Shown here: one piece after another, positions 46,880 to 57,388 of the stretch
How the letters are laid out: every line of letters starts with the position of its first letter
Numbering within the stretch: the first letter of the stretch is position 1
Assembly (NCBI GenBank): GCA_963826795.1
Contig: CAWGYT010000019.1
Span: forward strand, 114,412-178,411
Reading direction: 5' to 3'
Origin: CAWGYT01 sp963826795
GTDB taxonomy: Bacteria; Planctomycetota; Planctomycetia; Pirellulales; Pirellulaceae
Length of the DNA: 64,000 nucleotides
Made by a program: the position numbers and the translations under genes
The notes under the pieces: generated by a model
What the model saw: the letters and a program-made list of their open reading frames with translations, nothing else
Databases searched by the model: none
What the model was told of the DNA's origin: nothing

Positions 46880-48394
46880 ATGTCAGCCAACCCTTCCGCC
46901 TTCGATTCCCCTGATCCCTGCCAACCTAACGGTACCCACTTGCTGGCGATGTCCGGATTCGATGGCGACGACCCGACCTGGGCGGTGGCCGCCACCGAGC
47001 CGCGACCGATTCCGGCGTACGTGCCGCCGCGGCCCACTCCGGTCTCCTCGGCGTCACTGATCGGCCGTGATCGGGTCCCTTCCATGGACTTCTGGCCTGT
47101 CGCCCCCGACTCGTTCGCGGCAACCGGACTCCGGAAAACCCAGGTCGAATCGCTCATTCTGAAGTTTTTGCTGAATATCGGACTGGCCTCGGGGCGGGAA
47201 ATCGCCGACCAGGTCGCGTTGCCATTTCGCCTCCTGCAAAAACTGCTGTTCTCCATGAAGGAATCGCAACTGCTGGGTTTGAAAGGCGACGCGCCCCTGG
47301 GAGACTATCTGTACGAGTTGAGTTCCTTCGGGTCGGACCTGGCCCGTCGCCACGCCCAACAATGCACTTACTTTGGCGCGGCACCGGTTCCGATCGAACA
47401 GTATGCAGCCAGCGTGCAGTCGCAGTCGCTTCGACAACAGCGCATGAGTCCCGAGACAATCTGTCGTGCCTTTGACGATTTAGTTCTCGATCCGGCGGTT
47501 CTGACCGCGATTGGCGAGGCGCTGAACCTGGGCCGCGGCTTGTTCCTGTCGGGCGCCGCCGGAAACGGGAAGTCGAGCCTGGCCGAACATATCGCCCGTG
47601 CCTTTCGCCAAGACATCTGGATTCCACGCGCCATCTCGGCCGGTGGCGAAATCGTGCGCGTCTTCGACTCGATTCACCATCGTCCCTCAACTCACCACGA
47701 CGTGCAGGACGACGCGCACCCTCACGACAAGCGATGGGTGCGAATTCAACGGCCGACGATCATCGTCGGAGGCGAACTGACACTCGATGCTTTCGATGTC
47801 ACTTCCAATCCGATTACGGGGATCAACGAAGCGCCCCTGCAATTCAAGAGCAACTGCGGGACACTCGTCGTCGACGACTTTGGTCGCAATCGGTTCCGGC
47901 CCGCGGAACTCCTGAATCGTTTGGTCGTGCCCCTGGAGCGTCGCGCCGATTCACTCCACCTCAAAAGCGGGCGCACGTTCCGAGTTCCGTTCGATTGCAT
48001 GGTCGTCTTTTCGTCAAATGAAGATCCCGCCACGATCCTGGATGAGGCTTTCTTGAGGCGGATTCCCTACAAAATCGAAGTGCGCGATCCGGACGACGTG
48101 CAGTTCCGCGAGGTGTTTCGGAGAGAGGCAGCTCAACTCGAAGTGCAATTCACCGAAAGCGACGTGGACTACCTGCTGCAGCATCACTTTCGAGCGACGC
48201 GACGCCCCTTGCGGTTTTGCCACCCGCGCGACATCCTGCGGATGGTCGCGAACGCGTGCGAATATCGACAGGTGCCGGCAGTCGTCTCCCGGGAACTCCT
48301 GGATGAAATCGTGGATCGCTCTTTGAACCTGGTCCGGCCCAGCCGCAACGGAACAAACGCAACCGCGGAGCGTTCGCGTGAGATTGTCGAGTGA
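46880..48394 (+). CDS. AAA family ATPase with N-terminal regulatory region
   Basis: A cytoplasmic ATPase of 504 residues. A disordered proline-rich start and a helical region with winged-helix character (about 85-140) precede the AAA core. Walker A GAAGNGKSS is near residues 225-233 and a Walker B-like LVVDDFGRN near 331. A sensor-1-like FSSNEDP and an arginine-rich region DEAFLRRIPYKIEV follow. This arrangement is common in planctomycete genomes and has been loosely tied to secretion or ATP-dependent remodelling; I cannot assign a role. Confidence 0.75.
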   Translation: MSANPSAFDSPDPCQPNGTHLLAMSGFDGDDPTWAVAATEPRPIPAYVPPRPTPVSSASLIGRDRVPSMDFWPVAPDSFAATGLRKTQVESLILKFLLNIGLASGREIADQVALPFRLLQKLLFSMKESQLLGLKGDAPLGDYLYELSSFGSDLARRHAQQCTYFGAAPVPIEQYAASVQSQSLRQQRMSPETICRAFDDLVLDPAVLTAIGEALNLGRGLFLSGAAGNGKSSLAEHIARAFRQDIWIPRAISAGGEIVRVFDSIHHRPSTHHDVQDDAHPHDKRWVRIQRPTIIVGGELTLDAFDVTSNPITGINEAPLQFKSNCGTLVVDDFGRNRFRPAELLNRLVVPLERRADSLHLKSGRTFRVPFDCMVVFSSNEDPATILDEAFLRRIPYKIEVRDPDDVQFREVFRREAAQLEVQFTESDVDYLLQHHFRATRRPLRFCHPRDILRMVANACEYRQVPAVVSRELLDEIVDRSLNLVRPSRNGTNATAERSREIVE

Positions 48395-48550
48395 CGTTTG
48401 TTTCAACGTCGCGCGACCTCGCAGACCGCCCGTACCCACGATCCGGATCCCACGAGTCGGCAGGAGCGATCAAGCGTCCCGGCGCCGCAACCTCGAACAA
48501 GGGCGGGGGACAACCGTCGGCATTCGTGATCCGAATGTCCGACGCCCCTG

Positions 48551-49270
48551 TTACGGGAAATTCCAATTCCTGATTCGACCGGATCCGGGATGCGGATGCG
48601 GTCGCCTCGGCAGACCGACGCACGGCGTTGCCATGCCGGCTCGCGGGGTATTTCCGACGAGTGGCATTTCGCCTCGCAGCACGTTCCAAAGCTGTGGTAA
48701 ACCGCCGAATTGCGCTTCCTGCAGAAACCGGCCCACCGACGTCAGGGCCGGATCCGAGACGAGCTTACTGTCGGGCTCGCACGCGCAGGTGGCACCACCC
48801 TGTAGCAGCTCTCGATCGGCCACCCGCACGCGAAAGGTGTAGCTCGTGAACGCAGTGCCACTTGGATCGATCCGACGCCGACGATTCAGAATCGGACCCG
48901 GCGACGTCGTCTTGATGATCAGGGCGATCAGAACGAACACGGGAAGCAACGCGAGAATCGCGACCAGGGCCACCAGCCGCTCAAACCATGGAACGCAAGG
49001 CTGGGAGCTTGGCCCACTGACCCTGTTCCTGACTTGCATCCGCCGCTGGAAGTATTTCCGGGAGCTCACGAACCGCCGACGCCCGCTCGCCGTATCGAAG
49101 GGGCCCTCGGGACGGATCAGCGAAAACGAGACGAACGCGTGGCGTGAACGTGCCAACTGACGCCGGATTCGACGCGAGAACTCGGGAATCGAAACGAGGG
49201 ACGTAATCGGCTTGCGAGTGGAGAATCGGATCGCGAGGCGATTGCCCCCACTCCGCAGGGATCTAAACAT
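48551..49270 (-). CDS. Degenerate bacterial sugar transferase
   Basis: The C-terminal part resembles the undecaprenyl-phosphate sugar phosphotransferase (WcaJ/EpsL) family: FERLVALVAILALLPVFVLI membrane helix, TSPGPILNRRR, VGRFLQEAQFGGLPQLWNVL and RGEMPLVG. Two motifs depart from the family: the usual KFRSM-like element reads YTFRVRV, and the VGPRP motif reads VGNTP. The region beyond it is short and basic, so the protein may be inactive or truncated. The N-terminal roughly 85 residues have no family match. It is convergent with the AAA gene. Confidence 0.65.
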   Translation of the reverse strand: MFRSLRSGGNRLAIRFSTRKPITSLVSIPEFSRRIRRQLARSRHAFVSFSLIRPEGPFDTASGRRRFVSSRKYFQRRMQVRNRVSGPSSQPCVPWFERLVALVAILALLPVFVLIALIIKTTSPGPILNRRRRIDPSGTAFTSYTFRVRVADRELLQGGATCACEPDSKLVSDPALTSVGRFLQEAQFGGLPQLWNVLRGEMPLVGNTPRAGMATPCVGLPRRPHPHPGSGRIRNWNFP

Positions 49271-49481
49271 GGTGTGAACTCAATGGAGTATTTCGACGAA
49301 GCGAGTGTGGCGTCATCGCGAAGCTTTGGGGTTGCTTCACGGCGGCTCTCATGATACTAGCGGTACGGCCTGGCTCGTCCGATGATCAAGAACCGGCAAG
49401 TTTCTCCGATTGCGTGTCGAACGGCCCTGCTAGCAAACATGCCGACGCCCGCATTCGAGTTATCCCAGAAAGCATGTCTTT

Positions 49482-49847
49482 ATGAATCCGACCTTGTTTT
49501 TCCTGAGATCTCCGGCCTGGCTCGTGGCAGGGCGACTGGTCTTGCTCGGGGCGATTGTCATGCTCGCGATTGGATCCCTGACCCCGAGCCACTACCTGCC
49601 GCAGGCGTCGGTACAGGACAAGATCCTGCACTTTCTAGGCTACGCCGGCGTCGCCCTCCTGACCATGGCCGTGGTTCGCTCACCCCAACGGCAGCTGTCG
49701 TGCCTTGTGTGGCTGACCGCGCTGGGGGTGGCCCTGGAGTTCGCCCAGTTGTTTGTTCCGGGCCGAGCGTTTGAATTGTGGGACATGGCAGCCAACGGAT
49801 GTGGTGTGTTCTGCGCGTTTCATGCGTCTCGCCTGGTCCTGGCGTAG
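49482..49847 (+). CDS. VanZ family membrane protein
   Basis: A 121-residue protein with four hydrophobic helices. Family pattern: LTPSHYLPQASVQDKILHFL, where the D-K-xxH-F segment is the VanZ signature, and a second motif LEFAQLFVPGRAFELWDMAA. The function is unknown outside teicoplanin resistance. It is followed 50 bases later by trmL. Confidence 0.88.
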   Translation: MNPTLFFLRSPAWLVAGRLVLLGAIVMLAIGSLTPSHYLPQASVQDKILHFLGYAGVALLTMAVVRSPQRQLSCLVWLTALGVALEFAQLFVPGRAFELWDMAANGCGVFCAFHASRLVLA

Positions 49848-49897
49848 CCCGGGGCTGGGACTTGTCGACCCAAGGCGAGTGCGACAAGATACGGAGC

Positions 49898-50383
49898 GTG
49901 GAATCGCCATTACTTCACATCGCGTTGTATCAGCCGGAAATCCCGCAGAATACCGGGGCGATCGGCCGCACGTGCGTCGCCCTGGGAGCCAAACTATGGA
50001 TCGTGCGGCCCACCGGCTTTCGACTCGATAACCACCATTTGCGTCGCTCGGGACTCGACTACTGGCAGCATCTCGACTGGCAAGATGTCGCCAACTGGGG
50101 AGCGTTGGAGCAGCACTGGACAGGTCGCCGAATTTTTCTCGTCACGCGTACCGCCAGGCAGCTTTATACCGAGGTCCGTTACGAGCGCGGGGATTGCGTC
50201 GTCTTCGGCCGCGAGAGCAGCGGACTGCCGCGTGAGTTGCACGAGCGATACGCGGATCGCCGAGTTGCCATTCCGATGCGGCCGGCGGCCCGCAGTCTCA
50301 ATCTTGCCAACGCCGTGGCCATCGTGGGGTATGAGGCCTGGCGGCAGATCGCGAGCGGTGATCACTCGGGGCGGACCGAGTAA
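49898..50383 (+). CDS. trmL: tRNA (cytidine/uridine-34-2'-O)-methyltransferase
   Basis: A SPOUT-class enzyme that 2'-O-methylates the wobble base of leucine tRNAs. Diagnostic motifs: LYQPEIPQNTGAIGRTCVAL near the N-terminus, DCVVFGRESSGLP, and VAIPMRPAARSLNLANAVAI forming the trefoil knot. GTG 49898 is the most likely start, as no ATG is available before the conserved sequence, although GGAG lies unusually close to it. About 161 residues. Its end overlaps the convergent gene by 22 bases. Confidence 0.93.
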   Translation: MESPLLHIALYQPEIPQNTGAIGRTCVALGAKLWIVRPTGFRLDNHHLRRSGLDYWQHLDWQDVANWGALEQHWTGRRIFLVTRTARQLYTEVRYERGDCVVFGRESSGLPRELHERYADRRVAIPMRPAARSLNLANAVAIVGYEAWRQIASGDHSGRTE

Positions 50384-52004
50384 ATCGGCAGATGCCGATA
50401 GTAGACTTCCAGCATGTAGAGACTCAGGCAGGTGACGTAGAGCCGGCCGGCGTGATCGCCCCAACGATCGCCCATTGGCGACCAACTGCCGCGTTCGGGC
50501 CCCGAACTGGTTTGGTGTTCCGGCAGCAACTCGCGCATCCGTTGATTCCATTGCTCCCACGCATCCCCCTCCAAATGATGCAGCACCTGGGTCGCATAAT
50601 ACCAGTAGTAGACGTCGCGATCGTTCCAATTCATCGGGTGTGCGAGGATCAGGTTGACGCCCGTAAGGAGCCGTGGGTCGTCTCGCTGCCAACCCAGGTA
50701 CTGCCGGCAGAGTAACGCTTCGGCGGTCATCGAGTAGGTGGCCTCCATGCCGGGTTGATATCCGTAGCGTGCCTCGTCGGCCGACGCCGCGCGGTCCAAG
50801 TAGCCGCTCAACCGCTCGAGCGTCTCAGGGGGACACCTCCAATCCAGCCATCCGCGCGCTTGCAGCCCCATCATGAACCAGCCTGACACCGACGTGTCAC
50901 TGTCAAAGCCGGGTTGGTACCGCCAACCACCCAGCGAATCCTGGACTTTGACGGCATACTCGACGGATCGGTCGGCGGCGGTCCGAAGCTGCGAATCCTG
51001 AGTCATGCCATAAAGTTCACAAATGGCGATCATCGCCTGGGCTTGGCTGTAGAGCCGGTGGTGGGCAACTCGCCCGCGGTAGAAGTTTCCGTCTCGATCT
51101 TGCATCTTGAGCAAGGCATCGCTTCCCCGCTTGACCACGTTTTGATAAGTGCCGCTTTGGTGCGTATAGCCAGCCCCCTGAAACGCGAGCAGTGCCATGG
51201 CGGTGGCAGCCGTGGGATTTTCGAGCTGACCGCCGTCCGCGTAGGGTCCGGTGAGACTCCATGATCCGTCACGCATCTGATAGCGCTTCAGCCAATCCAG
51301 TCCGGCCAGGACCGCCGCTTCGGTCCGCTCATTGCCACCGTAGGCCGCCAGCAGCACCTGTTTCATCCCGGGTTCACGCCCTTGAAGTGCAAAGCCCACG
51401 TCGGGCGCGGCCAGTTCACTGCCTGCCAAGGGACCAAGGTCCGTGACGGCCGGGGTCGGGGCGCAAGCAGCGGCTGGTCCACCGGAGGAAGATCCACCGG
51501 GGTGACCACGGGCGGCTGAACTTCCTCGGTATCGGAGCCGATCTCGACGGTGTCGAACTCCAACTGATCGCCAAGGCTCTCGGCAAACGTCGCCGACAAG
51601 CTGAGCACTCGGGACCTCGCCTCCGGCAGAAGCCAAATTCCGAGGATCACGAGCAGGATCATATGAACGAGCAGGCTGATCAGCCAGGAAGGCACGGTCT
51701 GAATTACCGCAGCCGGTCCCCGCGCCGACCAACGGGGAGCGATCGCCTCCGCACAGCGTCGAAAGAGGCCCGAACCGCGATGTCGATCCGCCAGCACGGA
51801 ACGACTTGCGGGACGAGCCTTCAACACGATTTCAAGCGGGACTGGGTCCGAGAGTGAGTCAGCGACAGGAGGTGCCGGGACGACGGCGGGCGAGGCGGCG
51901 TAGGAACGCTCCGACGAGCCAGGCAGCGACGGCGGTTCCGGGCGGCTGGACGGAATCTCCAGCGGCCCGAAGGGACCGGCTTGCCCGGCCGAGTTATCGC
52001 TCAT
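50362..52004 (-). CDS. Membrane-anchored terpene-cyclase-fold (toroid) protein (one frameshift)
   Basis: N-terminal half: a proline-rich disordered region of about 115 residues, then a hydrophobic helix (WLISLLVHMILLVILGIWLL) that should anchor it in the membrane, then a proline-rich linker. A single-base break near 51465 leads to the C-terminal alpha/alpha-toroid domain with prenyltransferase/squalene-cyclase repeats: LDWLKRYQMRDGSWSLTGPY, QDRDGNFYRG, VQDSLGGWRYQPGFDSDTSV. No DxDD catalytic motif is seen, so it is probably not a cyclase. Similar proteins are frequent in planctomycetes with unknown role. The start ATG 52004 is plausible. Confidence 0.78.
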
Positions 52005-52486
52005 GCGGCGCCCCCTCAGAGTGATGCGGTTCCGAAAGAGCCGCGTCGCTTCGTGCGAAATGCCGCGTCGCTTTCGGTGAAACGAAGCGATCCGGCAGCC
52101 CAGCGACGGTCAAACTCTCCCATCTTGCCAGTCTAAGCCCACGCATCCGGGGCGCCAAGCAACAACAACGCTCGATCGCCGCCACCAGGGCCCGCGACGA
52201 AGCGGCCATCGGTCCAGCGAACGAGCCGGAGGGACGGAAGGACAGTAGAAATCCAGGCCGCAGACGCTTTCCCGCCTGGAGTGAGACGCGTCCGCCCGGG
52301 CGATCGGCATCCGACTTGCCAATCGCGCGACAACTCGCGTCAGAATGCAACGCGAAAATCGAGTTAATAAAGCTGTCGGAGCCGCCCACGCCGCGCCGAT
52401 GAAGGAAATCCGCGGCAAGGAACGCCTCCCCCCATTTCGCGCGGGGAGGGAAGCCGTTACACTGTCGACTCGCAACAAGTACTGGA
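52005..52486. other. Intergenic region upstream of tRNA-fMet
   Basis: No supported gene. The longer frames here run antisense through the tRNA gene and are spurious. The region should contain the tRNA promoter; I see no unmistakable -35/-10 pair. Confidence 0.5.
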
Positions 52487-52560
<74 letters not shown>

Positions 52561-52609
52561 CTTGTTTTCCCCAAAACGAAATCCGCCGACCCGCGGGTTA
52601 ACGGAACAA

Positions 52610-52636
52610 GCCCAGGTCAACCGCCTGGGCTTTTTT
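52610..52636 (+). terminator. Rho-independent terminator of tRNA-fMet
   Basis: GCCCAGG (52610-52616) pairs with CCTGGGC (52624-52630), and six T residues follow at 52631-52636. Textbook structure about 50 bases after the tRNA. Confidence 0.93.
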
Positions 52637-52827
52637 CGTGGCAAACGCCAGTTCTCGCAACGAGTTTGCGGAGCGGCGTGTCTCTTGTCGCCATGTCTCT
52701 CCGTGTTGTGCGCGACATCGGTCGGTTCCGTCACCACGTCGGAATCAGTGCCACGAATACGCCCAAAGTCTCGGTTGTCTCTGTCGCGCCGGCCGTTCGG
52801 GTTAAGAGGAGTTTCGCCCCGCTATGC

Positions 52828-52852
52828 GGGCCGAAACCTCCCGTTTCGGCCC
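52828..52852. repeat. Perfect 10-bp hairpin between tRNA and copper island
   Basis: GGGCCGAAAC (52828-52837) pairs with GTTTCGGCCC (52843-52852) around a five-base loop. No T run follows, so termination is uncertain. The surrounding 52637-52977 holds no supported gene. Confidence 0.7.
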
Positions 52853-52977
52853 GGTAGGATGGACACGCGATGAGTGCAATTCGGCGTGAAGAGACGCCTT
52901 GCGTCCGGCATCCAATAGTTCGGTCGCGTACAATGACTCGGTTATTGCAGTGTTTGGCCGAGGCGCAGGGAGTCTGA

Positions 52978-55443
52978 ATGGAGGTTGTTGATCCAATCTG
53001 CGGCATGACAATCGACGAGACGACGGCGATGTCGCGGATCGCGATGGAGTGCCTTTCTATTTTTGCAGCGACGATTGTCGCCAGAAATTCCTGGGGCAGC
53101 ATGAACATGCGAGCGCAGTTGCTGCCGAAGATCATGCATGTTGCCACCACGATCCAGCGGCGGACCGGACCTCGCTGGAAACAGAATCGGCCGCATCCGC
53201 TGAGGCGGGGAAGTACATCTGTCCGATGTGTCCCGGTGTCGAAAGTGATCATCCGGGTGATTGTCCCAAGTGCGGGATGGCGCTGGAGCGAGTCAAGCCT
53301 GAGGCAAGGAAGACTCGCACGATCTACACGTGCCCGATGCATCCGGAAGTCGAGCAGGAAGGTCCGGGTGTCTGTCCAAAGTGTGGCATGGAGCTGGAAC
53401 CGAAGTTCGTTGCGGATGTCGAGGAGGAAGACGACTCGGAACTGCGCAGCATGACTCTGCGTTTCTGGGTGGCGACGGCGCTCGCCGTGCCCGTGCTGCT
53501 GTTGGCGATGCTGCCGATGATCGGCGTGACGCTAGGTCTGGCTCCCTCGGTTTCACGCTGGCTTCAGTTGGCTCTAAGCACGCCAGTGGTCTTATGGGCA
53601 GGCTGTGCCGTTCTTTGTGCGCGGCTGGCGGTCGGTGATCGCTTGGAACTTGAACATGTTCACGCTGATCTCGCTGGGTGTCGCGGCAGCCTATCTCTAC
53701 AGTCTCGTGGCAATGCTGATGCCCGGCGTGATTCCCGATTCGTTTAAGGAACATGGTCATGTCGCAGTTTACTTCGAGGCGGCGGCCGTGATCGTTGCCC
53801 TGGTATTGATGGGGCAGGTCCTCGAGTTGCGGGCCCGACGCCGCACGAGCAGCGCCATCAGGGAACTTCTTTCGTTGGCACCACCAACCGCACGCGTAAT
53901 TCGTGATGGCCAGGAGCGGGAAGTGCCGTTGGACGACGTCCGCGAGGGCGATATCCTCAAAGTCGTACCGGGCGAAAAGGTGCCGGTCGATGGGGAGATC
54001 ACCTCGGGCAAGAGCACCGTGGACGAATCTATGATCACTGGCGAGCCGTTGCCGGTTACCAAGCGGGAGGGTGATGCCGTCATTGGCGGCACGGTCAATC
54101 AGACCGGCTCCTTCCAGATGTGCGCCAGTCGCGTCGGTGAGGATACGGTACTGTCCCAAATTGTTCAGATGGTCGCCAATGCTCAGCGGAGTCGTGCGCC
54201 AATCCAACGCGTGGCCGACACGGTAGCAGGCTGGTTCGTGCCCGCGGTTGTGGTGATAGCGGTACTGACTTTTGTCGCCTGGGCGTTGTTCTCGCCGGCA
54301 GAGCCGCGATTGGCATTCGCGCTCGTCAACGCAGTGGCCGTATTGATCATCGCTTGCCCCTGCGCCCTGGGATTGGCGACGCCGATGTCGATCATGGTCG
54401 GAGTGGGTCGCGGCGCGAAAGATGGGGTACTGATCAAAGATGCCGAGGTCCTGGAGATTCTAGAGAAAGTTGACACGATCATTGTCGACAAGACGGGCAC
54501 CTTGACGGAAGGCCGCCCGAAGCTGACCGCAATCATCCCTGTCGAGCCCACGACGGAAACCGACCTGTTGGCCGCGACGGCGGCGGTAGAACAGAACAGC
54601 GAGCATCCGTTGGGGCGTGCGATCGTGGAAGCCGCTCAAGAACGAGGGACAAAACTGCGTGCCGTCGACGATTTCGACTCGACCACTGGCGGTGGAGTGA
54701 CCGGTGTCGTTGGTGGAAAGCAGGTCGCAATTGGCAAATCTGCCTTCCTCGCGGACCAGAATGTAAGCGGTTTGGACACACTTCAGGCTGAAGCAGAACG
54801 TTTACAACGCGAAGGTCAAACCGTGATGTTCGCGGCGATCGATGGCAAGTTCGCCGGGCTGTTGGCCGTTTCCGATCCGATCAAGGAGTCGACGCCGGCG
54901 GCCGTGCGAGAGCTGCACGCCTTGGGGTTGAAGATCATCATGTTGACCGGCGACAACGAACGCACCGCGCGGGCCGTCGCCGAGAAACTGGGAATCGACG
55001 AGGTCGAAGCCGGCGTGAGCCCACAGGACAAGAATGAGCGGGTTCGAGCACTCAAAGCCGAGGGACGCAAGGTGGCGATGGCTGGAGATGGGATCAATGA
55101 CGCGCCGGCCCTGGCCGAGGCGGATGCGGGGATCGCGATGGGAACGGGAACCGACGTGGCCATCGAAGGCGCCGGCGTGACGCTCGTGAAGGGCGACCTG
55201 CGGGGCATCGTCAAAGCAGTTCGCTTGAGTCGTCGCACGATGGGGAACATTCGCCAGAACCTGTTCTTCGCCTTCATCTACAACGTGCTGGGCGTCCCCG
55301 TTGCCGCCGGCGTCCTGGTGCCGCTATTTGGGATGGGAGCCCTGCTTAGCCCGATGATCGCGGCTGCCGCGATGAGTTTCAGCTCCGTGTCGGTTGTGGG
55401 TAACGCCCTGCGATTGCGTGTGGCCCGGCTGGCGGGCGAATAG
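52978..55443 (+). CDS. copA: Copper-translocating P1B ATPase, CopA-type, with YHS and two HMBD domains (two frameshifts)
   Basis: An inner-membrane Cu(I) export pump. The N-terminus is a YHS domain (MEVVDPICGMTIDETTAMSR, then FYFCSDDCRQKFLGQ after a break near 53040). Two tandem heavy-metal-binding domains follow, CPMCPGVESDHPGDCPKCGM and CPMHPEVEQEGPGVCPKCGM. The ATPase core shows TGEPLPVTK, the CPC of ACPCALGLATPMS, DKTGTLTEG, SEHPLGRAIV and GDGINDAPALAEADAG. YNVLGVP and MSFSSVSVVGNALRL mark the Cu(I) subgroup. A second break lies near 53602, before MFTLISLGVAAAYLYS. It is the first gene of the metal island. Confidence 0.93.
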
Positions 55444-55563
55444 ACAAACAACCCGAAAAAATCCCGCAGGACCTTTGAAGGAACTGCTCTGGCAGCATCT
55501 AAAGGGTAGAGAGAAAAAAGAAGAGAAGTCGGTTCGGTAAGAGTTAGCCGGAAAGGCTGGGCG

Positions 55564-55932
55564 ATGAACGCTTTAGGCACAAAACTGTTGGCGGTCTCCC
55601 TGGTGGGCATCCTGGCCCTGCCGATGGGATACTGTCGCGAACAGCCAGTTGCGTCGCCAGCGGCGTCTGCCAGCCACTGCTGCGAGCGGAGCGATCAGCA
55701 TTCGCAGGTCCCGGCGTCGGCCACGAAGTCTTGCTGCTGCCAGGAACGGCTGACCGCGACACAGGCCACGAAGGTACGAAAGCGTGCGGTCGCCGAGTCT
55801 CCGTCGTTTCTGCCACTTGCCGAACTGGAGCGGTCTGCTCACACCGGCCAAACGGCCCTTCTGTCAACGTCCGCCCTGCCTCCGCCTGGCAAGCACTCTC
55901 TACAGGCGACTCTTTGTGTGTGGCGACTGTAA
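55564..55932 (+). CDS. Small secreted cysteine-rich protein
   Basis: A 122-residue protein with a signal peptide (KLLAVSLVGILALPMGYC), possibly a lipoprotein because a cysteine ends the hydrophobic stretch. The mature part starts with adjacent-cysteine motifs: SHCCERSDQHS, then KSCCCQERLTATQ, then a low-complexity tail. No family is recognised. It lies 120 bases after copA and just before the interrupted cysteine-pair repeat gene, so a periplasmic metal-binding role is plausible (inference). Confidence 0.65.
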   Translation: MNALGTKLLAVSLVGILALPMGYCREQPVASPAASASHCCERSDQHSQVPASATKSCCCQERLTATQATKVRKRAVAESPSFLPLAELERSAHTGQTALLSTSALPPPGKHSLQATLCVWRL

Positions 55933-56061
55933 TCGGTTCGCGGGCCGGCTTTGGAAAGCTAAGACGCCCGCCCGTGCGACACGGCAAATGGACGGCGAGT
56001 GTCGCGAGTATCAGGTCACAAGTCGAGTTTTTCACACACAAGGAACTTTACAATGTTTACT

Positions 56062-56083
56062 ACATTCAGTAGTTCGCAATAGG
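56062..56083. repeat. Left target duplication and left inverted repeat of the IS element
   Basis: ACATT (56062-56066) is the left target-site copy. The terminal inverted repeat CAGTAGTTCGCAATAGG occupies 56067-56083 and matches the right end with one mismatch in 17. Confidence 0.9.
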
Positions 56084-57388
56084 AGTCCTCACCGGGCTCG
56101 GTCCATAGCGCGTTGGTAGGTTTCGACATCGATGCCCGGCACTTGATTGGCTCCCAGCAACTGTTGGACGACTTGCGTGATCCAGAGCAACATCTCTTTG
56201 AATCGGAGGAGTTCCAGAAAGAGCCGGGGCTCAGGGTCCCATTTTCCTTTCGCCAGTTTAAAGTGCAACCAGACCCAAACGTTTCTCAGAACGAGCGCAA
56301 TGCCCACAAAGAGAAGTCGTTGGGCTGGATCTCGAGTTGAGGTCTTGATCCGAGCCTCGTTCATTTGTCGATAGCTGGTTTCGATACCGAATCGCTTGCG
56401 GTAGGTTTCGCGGATCCTCTTCGGGCTCCACCGCAGTCGGTGTACGGCGTAGAGCAGTTTCTTCTTGCGAGGTTTGCACGTCTCCTTATCCTTGTAGTAC
56501 TTGCTGGCAACGCAGATCGAGAGTTGGGTACTACGCTTCTTGCCTCCGATTCGACTCTGCAATCGGTGTGCGTAGTAACCGTGCTTCTTCTGCAGCAACG
56601 ATCTCAAGCCGGTTGCCTTTCTCGGCGGCTTGGGCTTCCGGCCGCGGGGAATCACGGGAATGATGAATGCAGACCGAGCGCGTTTCAGATAACTGATCAC
56701 CGAAACGCTGAAAAACCCCTTATCCAGCAGCAGCAATTTGATTTTGATTGCACGTGTGCGCACGATCTTCAAAAGCCGCTGTACCACATCTTTCATCGGC
56801 TCGGAGTATTCGACGCGAGTCAGGGCCAAGGTATAGCGGTGCCCCTTGTGGACGACCACCGCCGTGGCATAGGCATGAAAATGCGTCGTTCCCGATTTCG
56901 GACTGCTGCGGTAGATCTCCTTTTCGTCCTCAAACGGCTGACCGTGGTACGGGATCAAGGTCAGGTCGATGGCAATCATTCGTGCTTTGCGGCGTAACGC
57001 CCTGGGCAAATCGGTCGTCAACGCACGATTCAACCGTCTTTCTAACTCGGGAATCGCTGGCAGCGACTCCTCCAGCGCGTTGCGGATCGTCCCGTCCGAC
57101 GGTGCGTCGGCCAAGTCGCGGCAGGCGGCAAAAATGGACACGACCCTGCGCTGCCGCGATCAGCAGCACCGAAATCACCTTGTTGCTAGTACACTTTCTC
57201 CCCTCGTACTCGAGTCGCAACGCCGAAGCCAGCCAAGAATTGGCATAGCCGTGGACTTCATCCTTTGTAACGATATATTTCTGTGAACGCATGGCTCCCT
57301 CCGTGAAACATGGCTTCTTCAGCTAAACCATTTTCACGAGGGGCCTTGCGTTCACCTATAGCAATTCAGTTCCTACTGCGAACTACTG
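56067..57388 (-). mobile_element. IS4-superfamily (ISH3-like) insertion sequence, 1,322 bp
   Basis: The element is bounded by 17-base inverted repeats (56067-56083 and 57372-57388; 16 of 17 match) and flanked by a 5-bp target duplication ACATT (56062-56066 and 57389-57393). It carries a single transposase gene on the minus strand. Precise removal of the element plus one ACATT restores the host frame, so the insertion is recent relative to the decay of the target gene. Confidence 0.93.
56089..57292 (-). CDS. IS4/ISH3-like transposase (one frameshift)
   Basis: A DDE transposase of about 400 residues. The N-terminus (VTKDEVHGYANSWLASALRL) is in one frame; a one-base break near 57140 leads to the main frame with SIFAACRDLADAPSDGTIRN. 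Catalytic regions: first aspartate in IAIDLTLIPYHG, second in LLLDKGFFSV, and the glutamate region FGIETSYRQMNEARIKTS. The C-terminus reaches to within six bases of the left inverted repeat. The frameshift could be a sequence error, a programmed shift or inactivation. Confidence 0.88.

Noticed and set aside
48393..48410. GACGTT/AACGTC hairpin after the AAA ATPase gene
   Set aside because: Only six base pairs and no T run, too weak to call a terminator.
56365..56997. 210-residue plus-strand frame inside the IS
   Set aside because: It is antisense to the transposase core and carries no independent domain.
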